NCBI GenBank assembly: GCA_905221605.1
Contig: CAJNDS010002379.1
Coordinates: 1,282,501 to 1,310,000 of the forward strand
Direction of reading: 5' to 3'
Length of the DNA stretch: 27,500 nucleotides
DNA from: Symbiodinium natans
Taxonomy: Eukaryota; Sar; Dinophyceae; Suessiales; Symbiodiniaceae
The translations under genes were made by a program, and so were the position numbers. The first letter of the stretch is position 1; every line of letters begins with the position of its first letter. The notes beneath the pieces were generated by a model. That model did not search any database and was not told where the DNA came from. It worked only from the letters and a program-made list of their open reading frames with translations. This document shows positions 26,301 through 27,386 of the stretch, in pieces.

Positions 26301-27188
26301 CAGCGTGACCCCCGAACCTTGAAGTCTAAAACGCAGACCCTAGACCCCAGAAACCCTGACCCGAGAGGCCTATGAAGGGTACCTTATTGGGGTCCTTATC
26401 TTAGTAGTAGAGTAGGTAACCTTTAACCTTTTTGGGTTAGTAGATTCCCCTTAGAATCCCAAAGGTTAACCTTTAGAACCCCTAGGTACTGGACAGCTAA
26501 GTTATTACAAGGGAAGCCTATTATGTGGGGATGTATTTTAGGGGCCCCCTATGTTCGTAAACCTCATAAGCCACATCAGACCCCCCCAAAACCCATACAG
26601 TTTCGAACCCCTAAGCCCTAGTGTCGCGAAACGCCGTAATCACCCCAAGAACCCTGCCTGCCCGAGTTAGGCCAAGAATCCTTCTAACCCTCACAAGGCG
26701 CGAAACACCCAAAACCCAAAATGATAATCCCTAAATCCTAAACCCCCAAACCCCTGAACCCCTGAACCCCTAAACCCCTAAACCTCTAAACCCCTAAACC
26801 CCTAAACCCCCTAAACCCCTAAACCCCTAAACCCTCTAAACCCTCTAAACCCTCTAAACCCTAAACCCCTAAACCCCTAAACCCCTAAACCCCTAAATCC
26901 CTAAACCCCTAAATCCCTAAACCCTAAACCCCTAAACCCCTAAACCTTAAACCTTCTAAACCTTAAACCTTCTAAACCTTAAACCTTAAACCTTAAACCT
27001 TAAGCCTTAAACCTTAAGTTAAACCTTAAACCTTAAACCCTAAACCCTAAACCTCAAACCTTAAACCTTAAGCCTTAAGCCTTAAACCTTAAACCTTAAA
27101 CCTTAAGCCTTAAGCCTTAAACCTTAAACCTTAAACCTTCTGAACCCTGAGGCGGCTACAGGAACGAGTGGCCCACGTGCTGCCCGAT
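2303..27188 (+). CDS. Myosin heavy chain motor domain, 38-exon gene model (partial at both ends)
   Basis: Actin-based motor ATPase. Joining 38 short islands gives one uninterrupted frame of about 718 codons, close to the usual 700-780 residue myosin head. Family blocks appear in order: N-terminal LLNEPELL (about residue 42), IYTNTG, LPPHVY, P-loop GESGSGKT (about 126-133), switch [37 protein letters not shown], switch II DIFGFE (about 415), [31 protein letters not shown] (about 628-636), [14 protein letters not shown]. All key nucleotide-binding residues are present, so it looks functional. In the model 29 of 38 donors are GC, five GA and four GT; 37 of 38 acceptors are AG followed by G. Introns are filled with telomere-like repeats. 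No IQ motifs or tail are reached before the window ends. The myosin class cannot be told. Individual boundaries may be off by a few bases; the weakest exons are at 14623, 16640, 26023 and 27152. Confidence 0.9.
2391..2563 (+). repeat. TTTAGGG array with 8-mer variants
   Basis: Mixed TTTAGGG and TTTAGGGG units 30 bp after a donor site. Confidence 0.95.
2641..2692 (+). CDS. Myosin exon 2 (VDDL block)
   Basis: Starts after atgAG with G. Encodes [18 protein letters not shown], the last codon being completed by the next exon (A + GC). Matches the 'v-DDL' start of the myosin head. Donor is GC. Confidence 0.7.
2724..2873 (+). repeat. CCCTAAA array (interrupted)
   Basis: C-rich units with substitutions, ending two bases before the acceptor AG of exon 3. 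Confidence 0.93.
2876..2940 (+). CDS. Myosin exon 3 (LNEP block)
   Basis: Encodes [20 protein letters not shown] plus D, the conserved block before the IYT strand. Acceptor is aAG|G, donor GAT|GC, phase 1 in and 0 out. A CCCTAAA array abuts the acceptor and TTTAGGG follows the donor. Confidence 0.85.
2964..3127 (+). repeat. TTTAGGG array decaying rightwards
   Basis: Starts about 24 bp after the donor at 2940; units become imperfect after 3024. Confidence 0.9.
3334..3368 (+). repeat. Short CCCTAAA array
   Basis: About five units inside the intron before exon 4. Confidence 0.9.
3473..3570 (+). repeat. CCCTAAA array
   Basis: About 13 units, some CCCTAGA, 60 bp before the acceptor of exon 4. 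Confidence 0.95.
3633..3737 (+). CDS. Myosin exon 4 ([15 protein letters not shown])
   Basis: Encodes [16 protein letters not shown] then [19 protein letters not shown], the adenine-binding strand region (NPF close to the purine loop). Acceptor cgAG|G. The donor is one of the few GT sites (GAG|GTGCCT). This is one of the longest exons (105 nt). Confidence 0.92.
3954..4001 (+). CDS. Myosin exon 5 (LPPHVY)
   Basis: Encodes [16 protein letters not shown], matching the family's LPPHVY-A-A element. Acceptor gcgAG|G, donor CAG|GC. It joins to AYR in the next exon with the expected spacing. Confidence 0.85.
4111..4153 (+). repeat. CCCTAAA array
   Basis: First of three arrays in the intron 4002-4550; about six units. 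Confidence 0.9.
4243..4303 (+). repeat. TTTAGGG array
   Basis: About nine units; faces the C-rich array at 4462-4532 across a unique loop of about 160 bp. Confidence 0.95.
4462..4532 (+). repeat. CCCTAAA array
   Basis: About ten units, 18 bp before the acceptor of exon 6. Confidence 0.95.
4551..4585 (+). CDS. Myosin exon 6 ([12 protein letters not shown])
   Basis: Encodes [11 protein letters not shown] plus two bases of Q, the helix and loop before the P-loop. Acceptor acAG|G; donor read as GA (CA|GACG). An alternative GC donor at 4597 would add TTLDPLR before ILVSGES; the GA reading keeps the usual family spacing. Confidence 0.75.
4633..4694 (+). repeat. TTTAGGG array
   Basis: About nine units, 47 bp after a donor. 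Pairs in principle with 4841-4904 in the same short intron. Confidence 0.95.
4824..4904 (+). repeat. Poly-G run followed by CCCTAAA array
   Basis: Twelve G at 4824-4835, then about nine C-rich units including CCCTAAG variants, up to the acceptor region of the P-loop exon. Confidence 0.93.
4926..4976 (+). CDS. Myosin exon 7 (P-loop)
   Basis: Encodes [16 protein letters not shown], the Walker A loop that binds ATP phosphates; the invariant G-S-G-K-T is intact. Starts after ttgAG with G and ends with CG before a GC donor; the split codon CG+G gives R in [10 protein letters not shown]. Confidence 0.95.
5000..5102 (+). repeat. TTTAGGG / TTGAGGG array
   Basis: About 14 units; the middle is a block of TTGAGGG variants. 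It starts 24 bp after the P-loop exon. Confidence 0.95.
5103..6180. other. Interior of the intron after the P-loop exon
   Basis: Mostly unique sequence with diverged G-rich units around 5455-5560. Open frames at 5168-5446 and 5640-5822 (+) have no recognisable motif. An inverted repeat lies at 5887-5950. No gene seen. Confidence 0.5.
5887..5950. repeat. Hairpin-forming inverted repeat
   Basis: Arms 5887-5910 and 5926-5950 are complementary with a single bulged base; the loop is 15 nt. Arms begin agcacgagccc and end gggctcgtgct. Unrelated to the telomere-type unit. Confidence 0.9.
6181..6246 (+). repeat. CCCTAAA array
   Basis: About nine units, 18 bp before the acceptor of exon 8. Confidence 0.95.
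6265..6337 (+). CDS. Myosin exon 8 (FVMRYLA)
   Basis: Encodes [13 protein letters not shown] then [11 protein letters not shown], the helix after the P-loop and loop 1. Acceptor cccAG|G, donor CAG|GC. The 1.3-kb intron before it is one of the longer ones. Confidence 0.9.
6364..6535 (+). repeat. TTTAGGG then homogeneous TTTAGGGG array
   Basis: A run of about 14 8-mers (TTTAGGGG) at 6402-6514 inside ordinary 7-mers, starting 27 bp after exon 8. Confidence 0.95.
6713..6793 (+). repeat. TTTAGGG array
   Basis: About ten units, second G-rich array of the same intron. Confidence 0.95.
6959..7056 (+). repeat. CCCTAAA / CCCCAAA array
   Basis: About 13 units mixing CCCTAAA and CCCCAAA before the micro-exon at 7112. 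Confidence 0.95.
7112..7138 (+). CDS. Myosin micro-exon 9 (VLESIPLLE)
   Basis: A 27-nt exon coding VLESIPLLE, where the family has V-L-x-S-N-P-x-L-E. Phase 0 at both ends, AG|G acceptor and GAG|GC donor. The usual N before P is I here. Confidence 0.88.
7184..7245 (+). repeat. TTTAGGG array
   Basis: About nine units, about 45 bp after the micro-exon; just before it gcttcagagggg occurs twice. Confidence 0.95.
7246..8078. other. Interior of the intron before the switch I exon
   Basis: Few telomere-like units (7354-7372 and about 7965-8030, decayed). Open frames at 7396-7644 (+) and 7633-7893 (-) lack motifs. No gene seen. Confidence 0.5.
8079..8151 (+). CDS. Myosin exon 10 (switch I)
   Basis: Encodes [19 protein letters not shown] then TELQF. 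Contains switch I (N-D-N-S-S-R), which coordinates Mg and the gamma phosphate. Acceptor cAG|G; donor GC after one base of the next codon. Confidence 0.95.
8200..8346 (+). repeat. Short TTTAGGG then long CCCCAAA-type array
   Basis: Fills almost the whole 207-bp intron between exons 10 and 11. Units are mostly CCCCAAA with a CCCCTAA block at 8275-8305. Confidence 0.93.
8359..8431 (+). CDS. Myosin exon 11 (YLLE)
   Basis: Encodes [19 protein letters not shown] then CYLLE, matching the GA-x-I-x-x-YLLEKSR region. Joined to the next exon it reads YLLEKVRVV. Acceptor tccAG|G, donor GA|GC. Confidence 0.88.
8502..8514 (+). repeat. Poly-G run (13 G)
   Basis: Directly abuts the minisatellite that follows. 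Confidence 0.95.
8515..8634 (+). repeat. 15-bp minisatellite, eight copies
   Basis: Unit TTGGGAATATCCATG, eight full copies with few substitutions (copies 1, 2, 5 and 6 differ). Because 15 is a multiple of three, long frames appear on both strands (HVGNI and DIPNM repeats); these are repeat artefacts rather than genes unless expression is shown. Confidence 0.97.
8635..9982. other. Interior of the intron before exon 12
   Basis: Mostly unique sequence. Diverged G-rich units at 9118-9200 and 9470-9492, a TA run near 9319-9345. Open frames at 8664-8846 (-) and 9570-9887 (+) show no family motif. No gene seen. Confidence 0.5.
9983..10045 (+). repeat. Degenerate CCCTAAA block
   Basis: Poorly conserved C-rich units preceding the acceptor of exon 12. 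Confidence 0.75.
10078..10135 (+). CDS. Myosin exon 12 ([10 protein letters not shown])
   Basis: Encodes [19 protein letters not shown], a hallmark myosin block. Acceptor tccAG|G, donor CAG|GC. The intron before it is 1.65 kb and holds a minisatellite. Confidence 0.95.
10183..10345. repeat. TC-rich then TA/TG microsatellite
   Basis: Pyrimidine-rich tract (10183-10220) followed by alternating TA, TATATG and TGTACA units. In-frame open reading is caused by the simple repeat. Confidence 0.93.
10463..10622. repeat. TA/TG microsatellite
   Basis: AT-rich alternating tract with (TA)n and TGTGTG parts in the same intron. Confidence 0.93.
10623..10769 (+). other. Coding-like stretch of unknown meaning
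   Basis: A frame encoding [19 protein letters not shown] then [15 protein letters not shown] is open between the microsatellite and a CCCTAAA array. It has no fit to the myosin order and no recognised family; may be chance. Confidence 0.2.
10768..10818 (+). repeat. CCCTAAA array
   Basis: About seven units, 30 bp before the acceptor of exon 13. Confidence 0.95.
10848..10909 (+). CDS. Myosin exon 13 ([20 protein letters not shown])
   Basis: Encodes [20 protein letters not shown], following YQ as the usual YQLLAG block. The acceptor is preceded by a pyrimidine-rich tract. The donor chosen is GC within the second CTG; a GT at 10918 is an alternative. Confidence 0.85.
10957..11330. repeat. Alternating C-rich and diverged G-rich blocks
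   Basis: CCCTAAA/CCCTGAA block (10957-11030), then TAGGGCTTG-type G-rich sequence, C-rich again (11131-11182), and G-rich again. The G-rich part is a diverged tandem duplication with a period near 160 bp (11099-11135 resembles 11259-11295). Confidence 0.85.
11331..11535. other. Unique stretch in the longest intron
   Basis: Contains a short GC3-rich frame YADVDGGID at about 11436-11462 that resembles the myosin 'DGIDD' loop, but the true exon for this block fits better at 13168. Confidence 0.4.
11536..11650 (+). repeat. Degenerate CCCTAAA block
   Basis: C-rich units with many CCCCAAA variants. Confidence 0.85.
11727..11845 (+). repeat. TTTAGGG array
   Basis: About 17 units. Together with the C-rich block to its left it brackets a 75-bp unique island. 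Confidence 0.96.
12119..12228 (+). repeat. Direct duplication that contains telomere-like units
   Basis: Two copies (12119-12162 and 12166-12228) begin tccggaggact and end ttcccagagtac; the second carries extra TTTAGGG-type units inside. Confidence 0.85.
12312..12509 (+). other. AT-rich island with hydrophobic open frame (65 codons)
   Basis: The frame starting [16 protein letters not shown] ends in a hydrophobic segment ([19 protein letters not shown]) at about 12445-12500, where base composition becomes clearly AT-rich compared with the surroundings. It could be a membrane-protein exon, an organelle-derived insert or chance. No family recognised. Confidence 0.3.
12510..12866. other. Intron interior, little repeat
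   Basis: One short G-rich block at 12637-12681. No gene seen. Confidence 0.4.
12867..12921 (+). repeat. CCCTAAA array
   Basis: About eight units. Confidence 0.95.
13017..13134 (+). repeat. TTTAGGG array
   Basis: About 16 nearly perfect units, ending only about 34 bp before the acceptor of exon 14, against the usual orientation. Confidence 0.96.
13168..13237 (+). CDS. Myosin exon 14 (DYVYLNRSS)
   Basis: Encodes [20 protein letters not shown] then HDE, the family's Y-x-YLN-x-S-G-C block. Acceptor aAG|G, donor GAG|GC, continuing directly into AEDF. The preceding intron is the longest (about 2.26 kb). Confidence 0.9.
13238..13516. other. Unique part of the intron before exon 15
   Basis: No arrays until 13517; no gene seen. 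Confidence 0.4.
13517..13558 (+). repeat. TTTAGGG array
   Basis: About six units close to the 3' end of its intron, orientation opposite to most. Confidence 0.95.
13587..13629 (+). CDS. Myosin exon 15 (AEDF)
   Basis: Encodes [14 protein letters not shown] plus one base. Matches D-A-E-D-F-x-x-T. The acceptor has a pyrimidine-rich lead (ctctaccttcAG|G); the donor is GT. Confidence 0.9.
13650..14136. repeat. Palindromic intron: TTTAGGG array meeting CCCTAAA array
   Basis: G-rich array 13650-13864 meets C-rich array 13867-14010 with only two bases between; a second C-rich array runs 14035-14136. Outward from the centre the left arm has eight standard units, four CTTAGGG variants and one 6-mer; the right arm has seven standard units, four CCCTAAG variants and one 6-mer. 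Eleven G lie at 14014-14024. Confidence 0.97.
14161..14247 (+). CDS. Myosin exon 16 (LQLGNIAF)
   Basis: Encodes [19 protein letters not shown] then [10 protein letters not shown], the family's A-I-L-x-LGNI-x-F block. Acceptor cAAG|G, donor GC after one base. It follows the palindromic intron. Confidence 0.93.
14268..14311 (+). repeat. TTTAGGG array
   Basis: About six units shortly after the donor of exon 16. Confidence 0.95.
14489..14514 (+). CDS. Myosin micro-exon 17 (PTEGCTLQ)
   Basis: A 26-nt exon; the split codon G+GG gives G, then PTEGCTLQ. Acceptor ttgcAG|G, donor CAA|GC. Assigned by phase and position between LGNIAF and LGVEM. Confidence 0.7.
14537..14614 (+). repeat. CCCTAAA array
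   Basis: About 11 units filling most of a 108-bp intron. Confidence 0.96.
14623..14657 (+). CDS. Myosin exon 18 (LMLQTAYK)
   Basis: Encodes [12 protein letters not shown], equivalent to the A-A-x-LLG helix lead. Acceptor tttAG|G is clear. The donor is uncertain: GA at 14658 keeps the frame but leaves a two-residue insertion (GK); no GC or GT site fits. Confidence 0.55.
14752..14841 (+). repeat. CCCTAAA array
   Basis: About 12 units; a 90-bp unique island separates it from the next G-rich array. Confidence 0.95.
14922..15180 (+). repeat. TTTAGGG array decaying into diverged G-rich units
   Basis: Ordered units at 14936-15008, then TAGGGCTTG- and TTTCGGG-type sequence. Confidence 0.85.
15181..16011. 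other. Intron interior with CA microsatellite
   Basis: (CA)n at about 15349-15367. Open frames at 15212-15544 (-), 15661-15873 (+) and 15743-16027 (-) have no motif. No gene seen. Confidence 0.4.
16012..16139 (+). repeat. Degenerate CCCTAAA block ending in 15 C
   Basis: The C run at 16125-16139 lies immediately before gag|G of exon 19 and would act as its pyrimidine tract. Confidence 0.9.
16144..16198 (+). CDS. Myosin exon 19 ([12 protein letters not shown])
   Basis: Encodes [18 protein letters not shown], the LLGV-x-x-x-L-x-x-x-L-x-x-R block. Four bases separate a run of 15 C from this exon, and a G-rich block ending in 21 G follows it. Donor CAG|GC. Confidence 0.9.
16204..16337 (+). repeat. 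TTTAGGG array ending in 21 G
   Basis: Irregular 6- to 8-mer units followed by G at 16317-16337. Confidence 0.95.
16408..16605 (+). repeat. CCCTAAA array (long)
   Basis: About 25 units, one of the longest regular arrays in the window. Confidence 0.96.
16640..16669 (+). CDS. Tentative myosin exon 20 ([10 protein letters not shown])
   Basis: The only island I found whose phase, AG|G acceptor and GC donor connect LRKMQ to AMEGRDAL. Its codons are not GC3-rich like those of the other exons, and the peptide shows no firm family motif. The frame stays open past 16740, so a longer exon (adding [14 protein letters not shown], with GA donor) is possible. The true exon may be elsewhere. Confidence 0.35.
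16743..16775 (+). repeat. TTTAGGG array
   Basis: About four to five units. Confidence 0.93.
16776..17856. other. Large repeat-poor intron interior with coding-like pieces
   Basis: Three islands look exon-like. 16821-16890 reads [16 protein letters not shown]. About 17020-17065 reads [11 protein letters not shown], flanked by tgcAG and AAG|GT. 17131-17289 ends [17 protein letters not shown]. None matches the myosin order. A 115-codon frame (16929-17276) overlaps them in another frame. They could be remnants of another gene. Confidence 0.3.
17857..17957 (+). repeat. CCCCAAA / CCCCCAAAG variant array
   Basis: CCCCAAA units pass into 9-mer-like CCCAAAGCC units; proline-rich frames here are repeat artefacts. 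Precedes exon 21. Confidence 0.92.
18004..18056 (+). CDS. Myosin exon 21 ([10 protein letters not shown])
   Basis: Encodes [17 protein letters not shown] plus two bases. Matches A-x-x-x-RDALAKxLYxxLF. Acceptor cagAG|G; the GC donor after CT gives FL-YIVRRIN with the exact family spacing. Confidence 0.92.
18089..18172 (+). repeat. TTTAGGG array
   Basis: About 11 units, starting 33 bp after the donor of exon 21. Confidence 0.95.
18310..18363 (+). repeat. Degenerate TTTAGGG block
   Basis: Imperfect G-rich units just upstream of exon 22. Confidence 0.8.
18370..18424 (+). CDS. Myosin exon 22 (YIVRRIND)
   Basis: Encodes [18 protein letters not shown] (family W-L-V-x-x-IN). Acceptor gcAG|G. The end is uncertain: GT after CCT gives a normal loop length; a GC at 18408 with a different acceptor at 19177 also keeps the frame (SPTQ before VLDIFGFE). 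Confidence 0.8.
18425..19181. other. Intron with decayed repeats and two microsatellites
   Basis: Diverged G-rich units at 18480-18650, TA-rich tract at 18782-18857, GA-rich tract at 18977-19038. No gene seen. Confidence 0.6.
18977..19038 (+). repeat. GA-rich microsatellite
   Basis: Purine tract with (GA)n; produces an R/E-rich open frame. Confidence 0.9.
19182..19211 (+). CDS. Myosin micro-exon 23 (switch II, DIFGFE)
   Basis: A 30-nt exon coding [10 protein letters not shown], the switch II loop that closes on the gamma phosphate. Acceptor cccAG|G, donor TTC|GC, phase 0 both ends. Confidence 0.94.
19359..19400 (+). CDS. Myosin exon 24 ([12 protein letters not shown])
   Basis: Encodes [14 protein letters not shown], the relay-helix signature. 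Acceptor cAAG|G. With a GA donor after AAT the join reads [10 protein letters not shown] exactly as in the family; a GC donor three bases later would insert one D. Confidence 0.94.
19401..20253. other. Intron with few repeats
   Basis: Short CCCTAAA copies at 19584-19602 and about 19950-20030, G-rich at 20139-20206. The inverted repeat at 19635-19713 is listed separately. No gene seen. Confidence 0.5.
19635..19713. repeat. Imperfect inverted repeat
   Basis: Arms 19635-19646 (ctgagtatgggc) and 19701-19713 (gcccatacttcag) pair with one bulge. Inside is a second small palindrome, aaagggg-a-cccctt, near 19654-19669. Confidence 0.8.
20254..20377 (+). CDS. Myosin exon 25 ([14 protein letters not shown])
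   Basis: The longest exon (124 nt). Encodes [18 protein letters not shown], then [16 protein letters not shown] and KDIVDLI, the relay helix, loop and W-x-x-x-D-F-x-DN block. Acceptor tcAG|G, donor G|GC. Confidence 0.95.
20395..20520 (+). repeat. Imperfect TTTAGGG array
   Basis: Mixed TTTAGGG, TTCAGGG and TTTCGGG units following the donor of exon 25. Confidence 0.9.
20677..20782 (+). repeat. CCCTAAA array with 21-bp higher-order unit
   Basis: Three rounds of two CCCTAAA units plus one CCCTACA at about 20699-20761, inside an array that precedes exon 26. Confidence 0.95.
20818..20888 (+). CDS. Myosin exon 26 (LLPMLDEE)
   Basis: Encodes [20 protein letters not shown] then ELWQ, the G-I-x-x-LLDEE block. 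Acceptor tctcAG|G; donor read as GA (CAA|GACGCG). Confidence 0.9.
20920..20986 (+). repeat. TTTAGGG array
   Basis: About nine units after exon 26. Confidence 0.95.
21048..21094 (+). CDS. Myosin exon 27 (GWFNKL)
   Basis: Encodes [15 protein letters not shown] plus two bases, matching P-x-G-S-D-x-x-F-x-x-KL. Acceptor cacAG|G, donor CT|GC. Confidence 0.8.
21121..21194 (+). repeat. TTTTGGG / TTTAGGG array
   Basis: TTTTGGGG-like units pass into TTTAGGG, 26 bp after exon 27. Confidence 0.92.
21195..21609. other. Intron interior before exon 28
   Basis: Short CCCTAAA copies at 21203-21232, 21337-21351 and 21374-21393; otherwise unique, no gene seen. Confidence 0.5.
21610..21646 (+). CDS. Myosin exon 28 (KYKGHQIFQ)
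   Basis: A 37-nt exon coding [13 protein letters not shown] once the split codon is joined. Position, phase and AG|G / CAG|GC borders support it. Confidence 0.8.
21660..21733 (+). repeat. Imperfect CCCTAAA array
   Basis: Follows exon 28, orientation opposite to most post-donor arrays. Confidence 0.9.
21845..21951 (+). repeat. TTTAGGG array with TTCAGGC variants
   Basis: Precedes exon 29, again opposite to the usual orientation. Confidence 0.92.
21972..22054 (+). CDS. Myosin exon 29 (NHFAGAVEY)
   Basis: Encodes [20 protein letters not shown] then ESRDFLF, the F-x-I-x-HYAG-x-VxY block. Acceptor gAG|G; donor AA|GC completes K with the next exon (FLFK-NKD). Confidence 0.94.
22078..22260 (+). 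repeat. Two CCCTAAA arrays
   Basis: 22078-22121 and 22214-22260, separated by unique sequence, after exon 29. Confidence 0.93.
22357..22418 (+). repeat. TTTAGGG array
   Basis: About eight units, just before exon 30. Confidence 0.95.
22442..22520 (+). CDS. Myosin exon 30 (NKDTLSPD)
   Basis: Encodes [20 protein letters not shown] then LRSRFQ, the KN-x-D-x-L block entering loop 2. Acceptor ctgAG|G; donor read as GA (CAG|GAGGAC), which keeps the conserved F. Confidence 0.92.
22695..22957 (+). repeat. CCCTAAA arrays flanking a copied exon edge
   Basis: Arrays at 22695-22815 and 22869-22957. Between them, 22843-22868 matches the intron/exon border at 22958-22983 in 24 of 26 bases. Confidence 0.95.
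22966..23045 (+). CDS. Myosin exon 31 (loop 2 region)
   Basis: Encodes [16 protein letters not shown] then [11 protein letters not shown], a basic, Ser/Thr-rich stretch where the actin-binding loop 2 lies. Acceptor cagAG|G, donor GA|GC. A near-copy of its first bases lies about 115 bp upstream. Confidence 0.88.
23059..23181 (+). repeat. TTTAGGG array
   Basis: About 17 units starting 14 bp after exon 31; followed by diverged G-rich sequence to about 23365. Confidence 0.95.
23503..23756 (+). repeat. CCCTAAA array (long, interrupted)
   Basis: Degenerate at the left, regular from 23640, running up to the acceptor of exon 32. Confidence 0.95.
23758..23820 (+). CDS. Myosin exon 32 (TTPHFIR)
   Basis: Encodes [20 protein letters not shown] plus two bases of R. 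Matches F-x-x-QL-x-x-LM-x-x-x-x-x-T-x-PHFIRC. It is the only acceptor of the model not followed by G (AAG|A). Donor AG|GC. Confidence 0.94.
23826..23897 (+). repeat. TTTAGGG / TTTGGGG array
   Basis: Begins five bases after exon 32. Confidence 0.92.
23990..24110 (+). repeat. Degenerate C-rich block
   Basis: CCCCCAAA-like units leading to exon 33. Confidence 0.75.
24114..24147 (+). CDS. Myosin exon 33 (CIKPN)
   Basis: A 34-nt exon coding [11 protein letters not shown], continuing HFIR to HFIRCIKPN, the SH2-helix region. Acceptor gAG|G, donor CAG|GC. Confidence 0.93.
24158..24310 (+). repeat. Degenerate TTTAGGG copies
   Basis: Short groups at 24158-24181 and 24262-24312 in the intron after exon 33. 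Confidence 0.8.
24389..24442 (+). CDS. Myosin exon 34 ([12 protein letters not shown])
   Basis: Encodes [18 protein letters not shown], matching V-x-x-QLR-x-x-GVLE. The family's Cys (QLRCxGVLE) is Y here. Acceptor acAG|G, donor GAG|GC. Confidence 0.94.
24468..24594 (+). repeat. CCCTAAA array with CCCTAGA block
   Basis: Six or seven consecutive CCCTAGA units at about 24524-24568 inside standard units. Confidence 0.95.
24768..24841 (+). repeat. TTTAGGG / TTTGGGG array
   Basis: About ten units with a central TTTGGGG block. Confidence 0.95.
24842..24916 (+). repeat. Short direct repeat
   Basis: 24842-24863 and 24895-24916 are both tgagagggtctagaggt-t/g-ttgt, 31 bp apart. Confidence 0.9.
25034..25067 (+). 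repeat. Short CCCTAAA array
   Basis: About five units immediately before the acceptor of exon 35. Confidence 0.92.
25073..25123 (+). CDS. Myosin exon 35 ([12 protein letters not shown])
   Basis: Encodes [17 protein letters not shown], the SH1-helix region (I-R-I-x-R-x-GYP-x-R). Acceptor gcAG|G, donor GAG|GC. Confidence 0.93.
25170..25250 (+). repeat. Imperfect TTTAGGG array
   Basis: Fills most of the 141-bp intron between exons 35 and 36. Confidence 0.92.
25265..25293 (+). CDS. Myosin micro-exon 36 (AVLEYWRLE)
   Basis: A 29-nt exon coding AVLEYWRLE, where the family has F-x-x-RY-x-x-L. Acceptor caAG|G, donor AA|GC, in frame with both neighbours. Confidence 0.75.
25340..25797. other. Intron interior after exon 36
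   Basis: Decayed G-rich units at 25340-25445 and 25690-25722, otherwise unique. No gene seen. Confidence 0.5.
25798..26013 (+). repeat. CCCTAAA array (long)
   Basis: About 28 units, the most regular C-rich array in the window, ending about ten bases before exon 37. Confidence 0.97.
26023..26079 (+). CDS. Probable myosin exon 37 (converter lead)
   Basis: Encodes [18 protein letters not shown] plus two bases; GC3-rich codons. Phase fits K from the previous exon and R into the next. The helical E-Y-A-E-A-A-R-L-L could be the 'A-x-x-LL' helix before the converter; it also resembles a TPR-like helix. Donor read as GT. Confidence 0.6.
26135..26250 (+). repeat. TTTAGGG array
   Basis: About nine regular units then imperfect ones, about 55 bp after exon 37. 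Confidence 0.95.
26251..26723. other. Intron interior before exon 38
   Basis: Degenerate C-rich sequence and a T/A-rich part at about 26380-26520 with short complementary pieces (aacctttaacc / ggttaacctttag). No gene seen. Confidence 0.45.
26724..27149 (+). repeat. Long variant C-rich array (CCCCTAAA, CCCTCTAAA, CCTTAAA)
   Basis: More than 50 units in blocks of different types: CCCCTAAA first, then CCCTCTAAA, then CCTTAAA and CCTTCTAAA to the right end, next to exon 38. Confidence 0.96.
27152..27188 (+). CDS. Probable myosin exon 38 (converter), partial model
   Basis: Encodes [12 protein letters not shown]; acceptor tgAG|G, possible donor GAT|GC. The frame stays open to about 27260 (APGHGLQTLGAEMF), so the exon may be longer. 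The gene must continue beyond the window. Confidence 0.5.
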
Positions 27189-27257
27189 GCGCCAGGGCAC
27201 GGTCTGCAGACGCTTGGTGCTGAGATGTTCAGATTGTTCTGGTTTGGGATTTTGGCG

Positions 27258-27386
27258 GATTAGGGTTTAGGGTTTAGGGTTTAGGGTTTAGGGTTTAGGG
27301 TTTAGGGTTTAGGGTTTAGGGTTTAGGGTCGAGGGTTTAGGGTTTAGGGTTTAGGGTTTAGGGTTTAGGGTTTAGGGTTTAGGGCT
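27258..27386 (+). repeat. TTTAGGG array
   Basis: About 18 units with one TCGAGGG, after exon 38. Confidence 0.96.

Noticed and set aside
1683-27386. CRISPR-like spaced repeats
   Set aside because: Spacers vary from tens to hundreds of bases, contain exons, and the repeats are tandem heptamers.
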